DNA from: Telopea speciosissima
Lineage: Eukaryota > Streptophyta > Magnoliopsida > Proteales > Proteaceae
Direction of reading: 5' to 3'
Length of the DNA stretch: 64,000 bases
Assembly: GCF_018873765.1 (NCBI RefSeq)
Contig: NC_057917.1
Span: 53,003,464 to 53,067,463, forward strand
This document shows positions 47,468-58,528 of the stretch, piece after piece. Numbering within the stretch: the first letter of the stretch is position 1; the number at the start of each line of letters is the position of its first letter. The notes under the pieces were generated by a model that was not told where the DNA came from, did not search any database, and worked only from the letters and a program-made list of their open reading frames with translations. The position numbers and the translations under genes were made by a program.

Positions 47468-48033
47468 GTCTGTGATGGTTCTGGCTTCTGCAACTCCTAA
47501 GAATCAGAATCTACCCATCTTGTCATTCGTTGAAGGGTATTCTCATTTGTTTGGGGATAATAATCTCATGATATTAAAAGATGGAAAAACAATTCATATC
47601 TCACTAAATGAAAGATCAGGTCTCTTCCGTTTCTTTGTTTCTTACACAGTTCTGCTCTATTCCTTTGTTTCTTCACTTCTTCTTCCACCCCCTCTCATAT
47701 TTTAGTGCTTTTCTTTTTTTGATTTTCTATGGGAAAAACAGGTGTTGGGTTTGTATCTCAGGACCTTTACTTGCATGGGTTGGTGGTTTCTTCATCTATC
47801 GCCATTGCGTCTACTTTCTCCTAATTGAGCAGTTTCATACTCCTGTTCCTTTCTTCTTCATCTTCAGAAATAAGAAATTTCGGGAAGCTTGAAACTCATT
47901 TAAATGGCCGACGCGGAAAAATAGTAGCATCAAAGAAATTATTAGTTAATTTTCATGGAGTCTGAGTTGGTTTGATTTAATAGAGAAAGGAAATGGCTTG
48001 GGAGTTGCTGGGTCGGCTTCGTTTGGATCGACA

Positions 48034-48192
48034 GGAGGTTATTTTGGAAAGGACAAAAATGGATTGGATTTAAACCAGGTAGTGGGGTGGTTGGAGTGAG
48101 AGTGAGAGAGGAGTTGCAGGTGTGACGGTGGTGTTCACCGGAGAAGAAAAAGAAGGAAGAAAGAAAGAAAGAAAGAGAAACGAGGGATGGGG
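48034..48192 (-). repeat. right arm of 160-bp inverted repeat
   Basis: Reverse complement of 40809-40972 (see that entry). Similarity ends on the inner side at AGGAGGTTATTTTGG and on the outer side at GGATGGGGA. Just outside are several GTTAGGTTAGG-type short repeats. Confidence 0.75.
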
Positions 48193-48592
48193 AGGAGTGA
48201 GAGAGGAGAGAGAATGTTAGGTTAGGTTAGGATTGGGTTAGGTTAAGCTAGGTTGGAAATTCTCACCCGTTAGATCGCTAGTGCCACATGTCACGATTCT
48301 AAGGGGGTACTTACAAGAACTTACAGTTTTGGGAACAAAAAATCCCTTTATTTTTCTTTAACCACAATAACACCCCATCCACTAGTAATGATGCCCATCC
48401 ATCCTTCACCGTGGCTAGAAGAAAACTTGATTCAAGAGCAAATGTCGATCTATAAGAAGCTAACTTGGCTAGGAATCCTTCATATTCATTGAAGAATGCT
48501 TACTAGGGACTGGGAGTGGAGAGTATAGAGACCAAGGTTGCAACAGTGTTGGGTTGAGCCGGGTTTTTTAAACCCCAACCCAACCCTGAGTC

Positions 48593-49547
48593 TAGGGGTG
48601 TCAATTCCAGGCCTAACCGAGCCCGCCCGGTTAAAGCCCGATCCGGACCGGATCGATTCTTAAATGTGTCGGGCTTAAGCCCGACACGTTTAATAATAGG
48701 GCGGCCCTGGTGTGGGGTCCTAGCCTGTCGGGCGCCCGATCGGACCGACCTTTTTCAAGCCCGACCTAGCCCGCCCAGCTACAACCCGACCTAGCCCGAC
48801 CCTTTAAGCAAACCACCCTCCATTAATCCATTTAGCCCACTTGATAACTCTCTCTCTTTTCCTATTTAACTCCTTAAAATGATTAGCCCATTAAGCCCAA
48901 ATTAATGGGCAATTCAATTGATGGATTTCCTTAACTCAAAAAAATGTTTATATTCTTCTCCATTAAGTTTCTCATTTCATAGAATCAGAACCAGACATAT
49001 ACAAAAAGGGCTGGGGGTGTTCTTGCTCCAAAGAGAAAACAAATAGCATGACGAACCCAGTACCGTCAATGATGATTGAGCTGATAAACATAAGCACTGC
49101 ATAAATTTGAGTTAGTTATAATTACAAAAAGAAACAAATCAGTAAATAAAAACTAATAAACATAAGTTCTTCCTTTTTTTTGGTAGAAACTAATAAACAT
49201 AAGTTCAGGAAAAAATTATGGTTTGAAAAATTGGGTTTGGATTTGGGACTTGAATGTGTTTTGGTGGAAACCCATTTCTTTTCTCTTTATTTTTTCAAGT
49301 AGGAATTTAATTCTGTAAAGGCCCGATTAAGAATCGGGTAAGGCCCGATGAAGAGTTAAACAGGCCCACAACCCGGTTACCCGATTAAAGCCCAATTTTA
49401 GTACCTGATTAAAGACCGACACCGATCGAACCCCGATCGAGCCCGACATGGCCCGGACCGAATACTTAAATGGTCGGACACGGTGCAGCCTGCACAATTG
49501 GTGAGGCCCGGCTAGGCCCGACCGAGCCCGACCGGTTGACACCCCTA
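48593..49547. mobile_element. hAT-like non-autonomous element, 955 bp
   Basis: Perfect 12-bp terminal inverted repeats TAGGGGTGTCAA and TTGACACCCCTA, flanked by identical 8-bp duplications CCTGAGTC at 48585-48592 and 49548-49555. Both ends carry dense GCCCGA, CCCGACC and CCGGTT subterminal words. No transposase. It is inserted into an older repeat of the TAGGGGTGCAAG family (right end at about 49893). Confidence 0.92.
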
Positions 49548-49555
49548 CCTGAGTC

Positions 49556-51994
49556 CCCTTAGCTGGGTCGAGGCCCGGTCCAACCTTGACTCAAGGCCAA
49601 AAAAATCCAACATTGACCTGCCCTCAGGGTCGGGTTAGGCTGACCCTGATTGGCCCCAACCATGGGGAGGGGGAAGGGAGATGTAGGGGCTAGGCCAAGT
49701 TGGGGAGAAGAAGACGACAGGGTCAGGCTAGACAGGGCTGGGCTCAACCCGAGGACTCAACCCTGGCCCGACCTTGTCCTAACATAAGGCCATAAATTCT
49801 CAGCCCTAGCCCGCCCTCAAGGTCAGGGTATCTCAACCTAGGTCCTGTGGGGCTCAAGGTGGACTTGGGTCCTGAAAGACAAACTTGCACCCCTAATTGG
49901 AGACCCTTTAAAGTTGAAAAGTCAAGTCTGAACTAAGGAAAGGATGTGTGATTGCATGTGCAATGCTCTCTTCTCTCGAGATAGCTAGTTAGGCATGTAC
50001 AAACAAGTCTATCAGCTTCTGGTCTACGATAACTAAACAGATCTGCATGGAGTTTTGGTCTTATAATTCTGTGTCTATCTGGTGCAGTTCTTCAGTGTTG
50101 AACATATTGGTATAAGTATATTCCAGTCTTCAGCCGAAGAGGATCAGTTAATTTCAACTTTCAAGTTTCAACAACTCATGATCTTATAAAAAATTAATAC
50201 GGTTAGTTGTACACTGACCAAAAGCAATTTTTATTATATTTTGTGTAATTACACCTTAATTTGTGTGTGTGCCAAGGTTAATTATTTTGGTCAATCCATT
50301 AATTAATTAATTAAAGGGAGGTAATGGTTATCATTTGTACACTATTGTATATTACTAAATTATATATGTTTCATCCAAAAATCTAAAAACTCCCTCTGTT
50401 TCATTTCATACAGAGATCATCTAAAAAAACAAAAAAAAAACCCTAAAATAAATTATAGTAAAGTAGAATTGAAGTTATTTCAGAGTTCTAGTATTGTAAA
50501 TATATGTGTCCTCCAACCATAGGCGTTAATTGCGTATTAGTACCAACCTAACCAGCATTGAAAGGCAAGGGATAGACCCTCCCTATAGTAATATTCGATG
50601 ATTAATATATCTAAGGTGTAATTAAGTTAAACTCAAGATTAATGATTCAATTTCAAACCTAAAACAAACAGACAAACATAAATTTAGGGGAGGTTATCTT
50701 TTTAATTGAGAGTCTTATTGAGACTCTAAATATATAATACGTACATTACACTTTACACATACCCCATGTGCGACTTGTCTTTGGATGCACAATATCTTAA
50801 TTAAGTAGTCTTAAATAAATTTAACATTCTTTAAGTAGAAACGCTATTGGCATGCATTGTGGAAGTGTTCACACACCCCCAAAAAAACAATTACACTATA
50901 TTGGTGTTGGTCCGTCTGATTGGATGTAAAATATTGTTGTAATATCTATTAAAGCAAAAAATCAAAACTTTTTTCTTTTTTTTTTTTTTTTTTAATGGCA
51001 ACTTATATTCAAGAAAATTCATATATCAGCCACGAAGGCTAGACAAGGGGAAAATTCCAAACAAAAGGAGCAAAAAAATCTTCCTCAAGATGATATATCA
51101 AAATTAGGGGGGGGGGGGGGCGAATAAAAAACTCGCAAAAGGGAGGATTCATCATAACACCATTGGAGGGATATGATCAACCACAAATTAAATTTCTCAT
51201 TCATTGGAGTAGGGGTATACATTATGGGGCAAATTTTAAGTGATAACTCCGTCTAGAAGTATAGACGCCATGACCATCAGAATCATCATCCTTTTCAAGG
51301 CGCTTCGAAGATGATGTCTTAGAGTCATGTAGAAGACAGGCTGAAGAAGGACACTGCCAATCATGAATGCGAAGAAAAGGAGATTCTAAGATTGTTTTAT
51401 ATTAATTTTCATTAATTTTATTCCCTTAAATTGTCTTAGAGTCATTTTTTTACTCCCTTATATTGTTTTACATTAATTTCATCATTCTACATCCAACCCA
51501 ATGGAGCCTAAAAGAAATGCAGTATTATCGGTAGCCTCAATTCACATATGGGAACTATTGATACAGTAATGTTATAAAAAGAAAAAAAAAAAAATAGAGA
51601 TCCTTTGTACATTTCCTATACTGATAGATACAATGATGGTATTAGGACTAATGTTGGGACTAATGAAATGGTCAAGTAAGTGGAAATCAAAGCCACTAAA
51701 TGACAAATCGGTTTATTATTAAAAAAAATTCACCCCTACCTTATTCATGTGTCAAATTTCCTTCTAAAAGCACTTCTTATTAGGTAAATTAAATTATTTT
51801 CTTCATGCTAATTTGCACTATGATATCTAAAAGCAAAAAGTTCTCCCACACTACTGATTAGAAAAGAATCTCCTTAGTGATCATACCTAGTTTTGTCACA
51901 TAGAAGAACAATGTGATAAATCCGACAATGTTGGATATCTAGGGAAGACTGATGACACCATGTGTCAAATTTAATACTCAAGTTCAATGATTTA
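49556..51994. other. intergenic, repeat remnants
   Basis: 49556-49895 is the rest of the MITE interrupted by the hAT-like element, ending ACAAACTTGCACCCCTA. 49900-51994 is AT-rich non-coding sequence with a T-run at 50970-50993 and a G-run at 51110-51120. No gene was seen. Confidence 0.45.
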
Positions 51995-52002
51995 CCTTCC
52001 AT

Positions 52003-52715
52003 TAGGGGGTGCAAGTTTGGCCCTGTCGGTCTGAGCCTGCCTTGATCCCGACAAGGCTTGGACTGAGATACCCTAGCCTTGAGGGCAGGTCAGGGCTGGG
52101 AATTTCAAGTCTTGAGTCAAGGTCGGGCCGGGCCAAGGTTGAGACAACGATGGTCATGTTATACTTAGACAACAATGACAATCTCATTGCCTAATCATTT
52201 ATTCTACGGTTAAAACAAACAAAAAAAAAAAAAACTTAATATGATTAGAGGAATGCATCATTTTTCTTACTAGTAGAGATTCTACATGGTGATTATTAGA
52301 TGTTTTTGGCTCTAGAACTATATAAGTTTGGGGGTGCTGTTCTCTGTGCCGTAGCGCAGCCTGCACCTAGGCACATGGGGATGGGCACAATGACCACCCT
52401 GCCCCCCTGTACAGGCTGCCCATGTGCCTGGGTGCAGGCACAAAGAATATTCTCCCATAAGTTTGTTATTACTTTGAGATTTGGTTTCCTTAAATTATTG
52501 TTATTGATGCTTTTAGTTCACTGTCAAGTTGAAAGTGTTAATTTGCTACCATTTAAGTGCGGAGCTCAGCTCGGCTAGGCCCTGATGGCGGTGGGTCAGG
52601 GTTGGATTTTTCAAAACGTGAGTCAAGGCCAGCCAGACCTGGGCCAAGCTAAAGGGACTTAGGATTGAGCTGGGGTTTTAAAAAACCCAACCCACCCAAT
52701 CCTATTGCAGCATTA
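52003..52715. mobile_element. hAT-like non-autonomous element, 713 bp
   Basis: Flanked by identical CCTTCCAT at 51995-52002 and 52716-52723. The left end is TAGGGGGTGCAAGTTTGG, the right end TATTGCAGCATTA; terminal inversion is weak but TGCAA pairs with TTGCA. Internal words such as GGGCCGGGCCAAGG and CAAGGCCAGCCAGACC recur in the other family copies at 15024, 40700 and 49556. It hosts a smaller Mutator-like MITE at 52331. Confidence 0.8.
52331..52456. mobile_element. Mutator-like foldback MITE, 126 bp
   Basis: Flanked by 9-bp direct repeats ATAAGTTTG at 52322-52330 and 52457-52465. Arms GGGGTGCTGTTCTCTGTGCC and GGCACAAAGAATATTCTCCC are imperfect inverted repeats, and the inner parts pair again through GCCTGCACCTAGGCACATGG and its counterpart. 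A 9-bp duplication is typical of Mutator-like elements. Confidence 0.82.
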
Positions 52716-52723
52716 CCTTCCAT

Positions 52724-53247
52724 CCAATGCAATACCCTCCTTTGTAGTTAATGGTCTTCACTCTAGCCTTATACACTCTCTAGATTGTCTTTAATTATTC
52801 AATTCCTTATTTTGTCATGATCACTTGGTAAAATTTGTACTGGGCTGAGTTTAAATATGTTAACAGGGGACTTTAGGGTCTATCTATCCACAAAATTTAG
52901 TCTCATTAATTTGACCTGCCACAACAAATCTAGATGTCGGTTAAGATGATTCTTTCATCGATGTTCGTGTAGTCAAAATGTGAAATGTAAAAAAGTTTAC
53001 AAGTATAGTCTCAAACCATGTGATTAAGGTATGCACCATGTAATCTTAAGAACATTCTTGTTATATATAAGGCATAAATGTGTACTACATTATTTTGCAA
53101 TACATACTCTCTCTCTCTTTCTCTCTTGGAAGAGCATTATATTCTCAAGTATGACAATACTTATTTTGAACAACACAAATGATGAATCTGATGAACAATC
53201 AAAAACAAAAAGAAAAGGCTCAAAAGTTTTCCTTTAAGCCGGTACAA
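52724..53247. other. spacer downstream of GT14 copy 2
   Basis: Non-coding AT-rich sequence; 3' UTR of GT14 copy 2 is expected next to 53248. A CTCTCTCTCT run is at 53107-53116. Confidence 0.4.
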
Positions 53248-55743
53248 TTAAGAACCAAAACCAAGTAATGGAGCAATCTGCAATAGAGGCTTCAACGTAT
53301 CTGGGTTAAATTTCCTAGCGAAAAGGAAACATATCGATGTGGTATTCCCATTGTACATACAATTGCTTCCAAAACGTATGCCATTGAGAAACTCTACTGA
53401 AATATCTCTCCATCCAATTTTCCTTGGGTGTGGACTTGGCCTCGACCAATCTACCCAAGTCACGCTTCTATTTGAGTTCAGTTCTGGAGAAATTATGTTA
53501 ACTAATGTTGGTATATAGTGTTCGTCATTGTAGCATGCAGGTTGACAGTAATTTCTGAAGACTGGGTAGTACTTCTGGTCTGATATGATCTTAATTGCGA
53601 TATCACGATGAACCTCGAACCATTGAGACCCCTTACGCCATTCGGAGATCGATACTACAGGAAACATTTGCGGGTTGTAGCGACCACGGCCTGCCTTCCT
53701 TGGGTCATCGAAAGAACTAAGGAAACTGAGTTTGGAGTTAATGATGTAGTTATAGACTGTTGTAAAGTTAAACAAAGGAATGCATGCCTCTGAGAGTAAC
53801 ACAAATCTTTGGTTAGAGGGCTGGTCGAGGAGTGCACTGGCTAGAAGGCGCCTTTCTGCGTCGATCATTGTCATCCTTCCCCATTCGGCTCTCTGCAACA
53901 TATATGTAACTCAACCGTCTATCATCATTGTTAAGGAATTCACATTTTTTTTGTACCCCTGTTCCATCTACCACTTACCACCTACCACATATTTCAAATT
54001 CGGTTCTCCTCCAGCTGTGGCGGGAGCTGAAGGGTCAAAAAATAAGGGGGGGTTTAGTCATTTTACAAGTGGGACCCAAATGGATCCCCTGTTTTTGTTG
54101 GGTTGGACCCTCTAGCTCCCGCCACAGCTAGAGCCTGAAAGAGAGCCGGATCACTTGAAATGAACAAACCCCACACTGATTTTGCTGGGGTGAATCCTCC
54201 AGCTCCCGCTATATTTATATTTTACTGTATAGACACTCAACACTAGTATAAATAAAAAAAGTAAAAATGAAAAAAAAAAAAAAAAAAAACCCTCTTGATC
54301 TTAGCTTCAAGTTGCAGGTAAGGCGGGTTTTGGTTATGGAAGGAGCTGACACCGAAGAATCAGGGTGAGCTTGGTCTGTTTGTTTGATGGGTGTTGAAAA
54401 CCCAAATGTGAATGAGAAAAACGCACGACTTACGCCACAGACCGCGTGAATGGAAACGCAAATGTGTCTGAGAGCACCCAAAATGCTCGTGAGTGAGAAG
54501 CCACCTTCCCTTAATTGGTTGCTTCCAACTTGTAATTAAACATGTAGACTGGCCGGGTTTCACTCCGTTCCATGTTACAAATTTTCATTTCCAGGGGTAA
54601 AGTGAGATATATTATTGACAATCGAGATCTTCTATGGCGCGCCTGTCCGTAGTGGTGAGGCCAACGCACTGATAAGGCGATGCGCAATGATCGCCTTACC
54701 CTTACCCGAACGCCTTGCCCGAGTGGAGGTAAGGCGATCATTGCACGTCGCCTCATTTGTGAGCCGCTCTCGCCACGGGGAAAAGCTGGTTGTCACATTA
54801 GACGTAATCTTAGACGTTGAAATAGAATCCTACTCCAATTAAAAATAGATATTTTGGAAACCCATTAGGGAAAGGGATTATTCCATTTTGGCGCTTGGCA
54901 TTACCGGCAGCAAGAAAGGTTTTAGAAGGAATATTTGGGTATTATTTTGGGTCACAACTTCACAACCCATCTCACACCCTCCATTGGCGTTGGGACTTGG
55001 GACTTCATGACCTCTTTTTAAGGAATTTTTTATTAAGTACAGTTGAACGGATCCAAAACCATTTTATCCCAAAAAGGCCAAAAAAAAAAGAAGGAAAGTC
55101 AAGCAAAGGAACTGACCTGACTGGGAATCCTTCTCCGGTAGAAAACAGAATTTTCAGGCACTGCCGATTCATTGAAGGAAGGATCAGGATGGACGTAAAT
55201 GGAGTATAGCCCATCATAACCTTTGAAGAACTTCTCCCACAAGGGTGCAAATGGAAGTGGTCCTTTTGTCAAGAACATGAAAGCAACCTTGGGCTTCTTC
55301 TCCTCATGAGGGAGAACCTCATCAATCCTTCCCAACAATGCCTTGGCAAACAACTCCTTGTCATCCATGTTGTGCATCAGAGATGTATTTTCATCTCTTG
55401 CCTTGACCACACTTCCCCTTTGCATTTCTATTGACAACGCCACTGGTGGTGGTGGCGAAAATGATGGCGGCGGTGGTGGTGGTGACGACGGAAATGGTGG
55501 TGGTGGTGAAAATGATGGTGGTGGTGGTGGTGGTGGTGGTGATGATGTTGATGGGAGCGAAGTAGACGTAGGATTTAAGAAGGCTTCAGGATTGAATAAG
55601 AAGCTTTTGAGATAAAAGCTAGCTATGATTCCAAGAGACAAACCAATAACAAAGAAAAGGCAATGAATAACACGGTTTAACTGTAGATGGGTATTGAGGA
55701 TCTTTGAAGTGTTGAAGGATTGTTGATGGTTTTCATTTCTCAT
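53248..55743 (-). CDS. GT14 glycosyltransferase, BC10-like (copy 2)
   Basis: Second paralogue, 423 residues. Exon 1 is 55743-55117 (ends CAGTCAG|GTCAGT), exon 2 is 53892-53248 (preceded by ATGTTGCAG). The start is the first methionine (MRNENHQQSF). Membrane anchor is at about 25-45. The stem (about 64-105) is extremely proline-rich, with runs of six to eight prolines and SFSPPPP blocks like an extensin; at DNA level this is a GGT/GGC-type repeat at 55440-55550. The Branch domain starts at about 152: [111 protein letters not shown]. All conserved positions are kept, so it is probably functional. Intron 1.22 kb carries two foldback MITEs. Located 2.8 kb from copy 3, same strand: tandem duplication. 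Confidence 0.93.
53990..54165. repeat. foldback MITE in GT14 copy 2 intron
   Basis: Inverted arms centred on CAGCTGTGGCGGGAGCTGAA (about 54012-54031) and TAGCTCCCGCCACAGCTAGA (54112-54131); pairing extends outward through ATTTCAAATTCGG and its counterpart. Target duplication not clear. Confidence 0.7.
54646..54778. repeat. foldback MITE in GT14 copy 2 intron
   Basis: Arms GCGCAATGATCGCCTTACC and GGTAAGGCGATCATTGCAC around a short loop with CTTGCCCGAG. The arm core GGTAAGGCG(A/G)TC is shared with the element at 62963-63150, so they belong to one family. Confidence 0.72.
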
Positions 55744-56635
55744 TGTTATTAGCTATCAGTACAAGTCTCTCTCCCTCTCTCTACACAAACATACACAGAG
55801 GAAGTGAGAGAGAGAGACAGAGGAGTAGGGATTGGGAGGGAATGGTGAAAGAGAGTTAATATTGAGTGGAGAAGGTACGAGGTGATGTGACCCCTTCATC
55901 AAGCTTAAGTAAATTGAAACAATGTGAGTGAGACCTTAGTTAGTTCCTAAGTAAAGAAACCTATCAAAACGCCATGTGCCATGTTCCCTTCTCTCGAGGT
56001 GGAAGCAGCAATTTGGGTTTTGTTTTAAGGTTTCGAGTGCGCAAGGGATGTATAATTAGGTACTATATTTAGGTCAATACACACACACACACACACCCAA
56101 GAAATGAGGAAACCTTCCTGTATGTTGACATTTTGACTTATCATGAGTTATGACTTAGGACCGAACCCACTATGAAATGAAAGAATATTTTCAAATATCT
56201 AAAGTAATGAAGTAAACTTGCGACTGCAAGTGTCTGTGTTTCAAAACGTCTACGTGCAGGGAAGGTAGATTGTAGGGAGGTAGGCTTAGGAAGACTTGCA
56301 GATTACCCTTTAGAAACCCAAACCAAATCCTCACCCTTTAAGGGAGAATAAATGGTCTTTTCAGTATTTTTATTTGAAGAGTCTGAGAAACAAGGAAAAT
56401 ATAGTATTTTGATATTAACTTGAAGGAGTCCAAAGAGGACTACATTCTTCAACCAAACAAAAACAAAAAGAGGACTACAGTCTACGTACGGCTATATTCT
56501 CAAACGTGAAAGTGGACTACAATACAAACAAAGGACCATGTTTCCCTTCATCTAAGAATTCATTTACCGTGTTTACACTTGACCATTATGTTGAAAACGA
56601 ATCTTAATATAATGTTTAAAAAAATGAAATAGATA
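55744..56635. promoter_or_regulatory. upstream region of GT14 copy 2
   Basis: Just upstream of the start codon lies a CT-rich leader (CTCTCTCCCTCTCTCT at 55766-55782), common in plant 5' UTRs and promoters. No TATA box was assigned. An (AC)n run is at 56079-56096. Function is inferred from position only. Confidence 0.35.
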
Positions 56636-56639
56636 AACA

Positions 56640-56938
56640 ATAATCACATAACGAACACAAGGATTTACTGTGATTTGGCAAATTAGATTGTCTACGTCTA
56701 CAGTGAGATGAGATATGTTATACTATCAATGGAGAATAGAGTTAGAGTCACTTGTCCTCACACCTCTCTCAGATTTTGTTATAGAGAATGAATCTTTGCT
56801 ATATATTTATAGAGAAACCTTATACAAGAATTTTACTAAAATATCCATATAGTCCTCGAGGCTTACGATCCTTCAGAATCAGTCCACAAATCAAACAATA
56901 AAATACAAGATCGACATCATACCCCCCCCCCCCCCAAT
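56640..56938 (+). repeat. dispersed repeat, copy A
   Basis: Begins AATCACATAACGAACACAAGG and contains GATTGTCTACGTCTACAGTG, CCTCACACCTCTCTCAGATT and ATACAAGAT. The same order of motifs occurs at 59815-60123 in the intron of GT14 copy 3. It ends in a run of C at 56922-56935. Probably a retroelement leader or LTR piece; no ends defined. Confidence 0.65.
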
Positions 56939-56939
56939 A

Positions 56940-58528
56940 CATTAAATAGCCACTCGATCATCAACCATTACTAAGAGGTGAGAGTATACTGATAACTTAA
57001 GAATGGTCATTTCACCCATGGTCAAATTATTCTTTCTTTCTCTACATGTGAAAGAAATTTTGCCACAAACATCTATGGCTGGAGTTGGAACCTTTGGGCA
57101 AAACTATTAACCAATGTCACTAGTTATCTAGTTATTATAAGGTTAGGACATTCCTTAATCGATCCTTGATGCACGATGGTTTCGATGGTGGTCCTTTTTT
57201 CTTGCCACATGGCTGTGTACGTGGTTAGTCCTTCCCTAAAATGATTTACATAAAAGCCAGCTCACCCTGTACTCATTTGGAAATTATTCAGCCAAACTGC
57301 AGTTTGCATTTGAGAAAACTATAATTAGTTTTGAAGGCTCTAACTTTCACTCTACCTAGTGGCCATTTGAAGTTTATGAAATAATTATGGTAAGACATGG
57401 GTGAGTCTATGTGATAGAGAACTCTATATGCCCATTTCTTTGTAAAATTTCAACCGAAGATGGGCAAGGAAAGTGCTTCGATGTCAAAGGCCATAAACTT
57501 GTAAAATTTCATAAGGAAGCAAACATAAAATGGTAAGTCACAAACATGAACCATCCATTTCCATGTCCTCGCTATTCCACGGTTGGAATGGACACATCAC
57601 CTGCCCATGTGATATAGGTGTCTTGTGAGATTTGAAAAAATAATTGACCTTTCTGACAATAATATTTTGTCAAAATAATATTTTGTCAATATAATATGAC
57701 ATTTATAATTTTAAAATACTTTCATTATTCAACTGAAACTTATTATCACAGAGTGTGTGAAGTTCTCTATCACATAGACCCACATATGTTTCACCATTTG
57801 ACAAGTAATTTAGCACTCAGTGTTTCCCCAGAAAGCAGTTTAGTTTCTGGTTTTCTGCCACGTGAACCCATTGAGGCATGGGAGTCCCTACAAACTTTTC
57901 GCATTAGGTTAATTAGACACATGCATGAAAATAGAAAAAAAAAAGAAAAATATGAGTGTGGTATATATATTGTTTTCTTCCCCACAGTAGTCTGTCATAG
58001 TAAATATAGCCTTTCGACTCCCTATGTAATCACATTTGGAATTGCAATCTATGTGATTTGAGAATTGTTTTATCTTAGAGGTATAGGTGCATGGTCAACC
58101 CGAATTGCAGAATTAAGATATCTAAAAGCCTTAAGGAGAGCATCTTTTGACGCAACTCAACTCTACTATTTACTGTTGAGTATCACAAGAGGACATGTAT
58201 TGGTGTACTTCTTTCTACAAGAATATTCCAGTGCTATACTATTGGCCATAGTAATCAAATAAGTCTTGTATTTACTATTCGTATATTATATTTCTATTCT
58301 TATACTTTTTGCCCATCTTTTATATTTTAACATTGTATCGATAGGACATTTAAATGTGACAAATAAAAAGCTACATTTTACTACCTTATAGTTACAGATC
58401 TTCTTTAATATAATATTGTACCAATTAAGCAAGGAAAAATGGAGGAAATTAAAGAAATAATTAGACTTCCCTCACCCGAGTTAGCTCCGATTCTGATCAT
58501 TTCACAAAAATTACAAACTATAATCAAT
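56940..58528. other. spacer between GT14 copies 2 and 3
   Basis: AT-rich, no supported gene. An open frame at 57696-58061 has no recognisable motif. A 19-bp inverted match (TCTATGTGATAGAGAACT type) links 57405-57423 and 57761-57779. Confidence 0.4.

Larger units (their letters stand above)
41430..47823 (+). pseudogene. XTH gene fragment split by Copia
   Basis: Fragment of a xyloglucan endotransglucosylase/hydrolase (GH16, a secreted cell-wall enzyme), closest in style to the XTH27-30 group. Exon 1 is split: 41430-41469 encodes the start of a signal peptide (MMGFCLGFFMILS) and, after the Copia element and one copy of GTCTG, 47473-47619 continues in frame (VMVLASATPKNQNLPILSF, then EGYSHLFGDNNL, LKDGKTIHISLNERSG). 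It ends TCAG|GTCTCT. Exon 2 starts at 47742 after AAAAACAG with GFVSQDLYLHG, then degrades and stops at 47821. The catalytic DEIDFEFLG-type exon is absent, so no enzyme could be made even without the insertion. Plain truncation or transposon capture are both possible; the flanking inverted arms favour capture. Confidence 0.85.

Noticed and set aside
49893-49905. 8-bp duplication for the outer MITE interrupted at 48593
   Set aside because: Candidate flanks TAGAGACC and TGGAGACC match at only seven positions and would require non-standard ends, so the boundary was not called.
53780-54131. Plus-strand open frames downstream of GT14 copy 2 exon 2 boundary
   Set aside because: They run across the intron and a foldback MITE and show no conserved motif.
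55343-55615. Glycine-rich 90-codon open frame on the plus strand
   Set aside because: It is the complement of the proline-rich stem codons of GT14 copy 2.
57696-58061. 121-codon open frame between GT14 copies 2 and 3
   Set aside because: No recognisable domain, AT-driven composition, no splice or leader context; probably chance.
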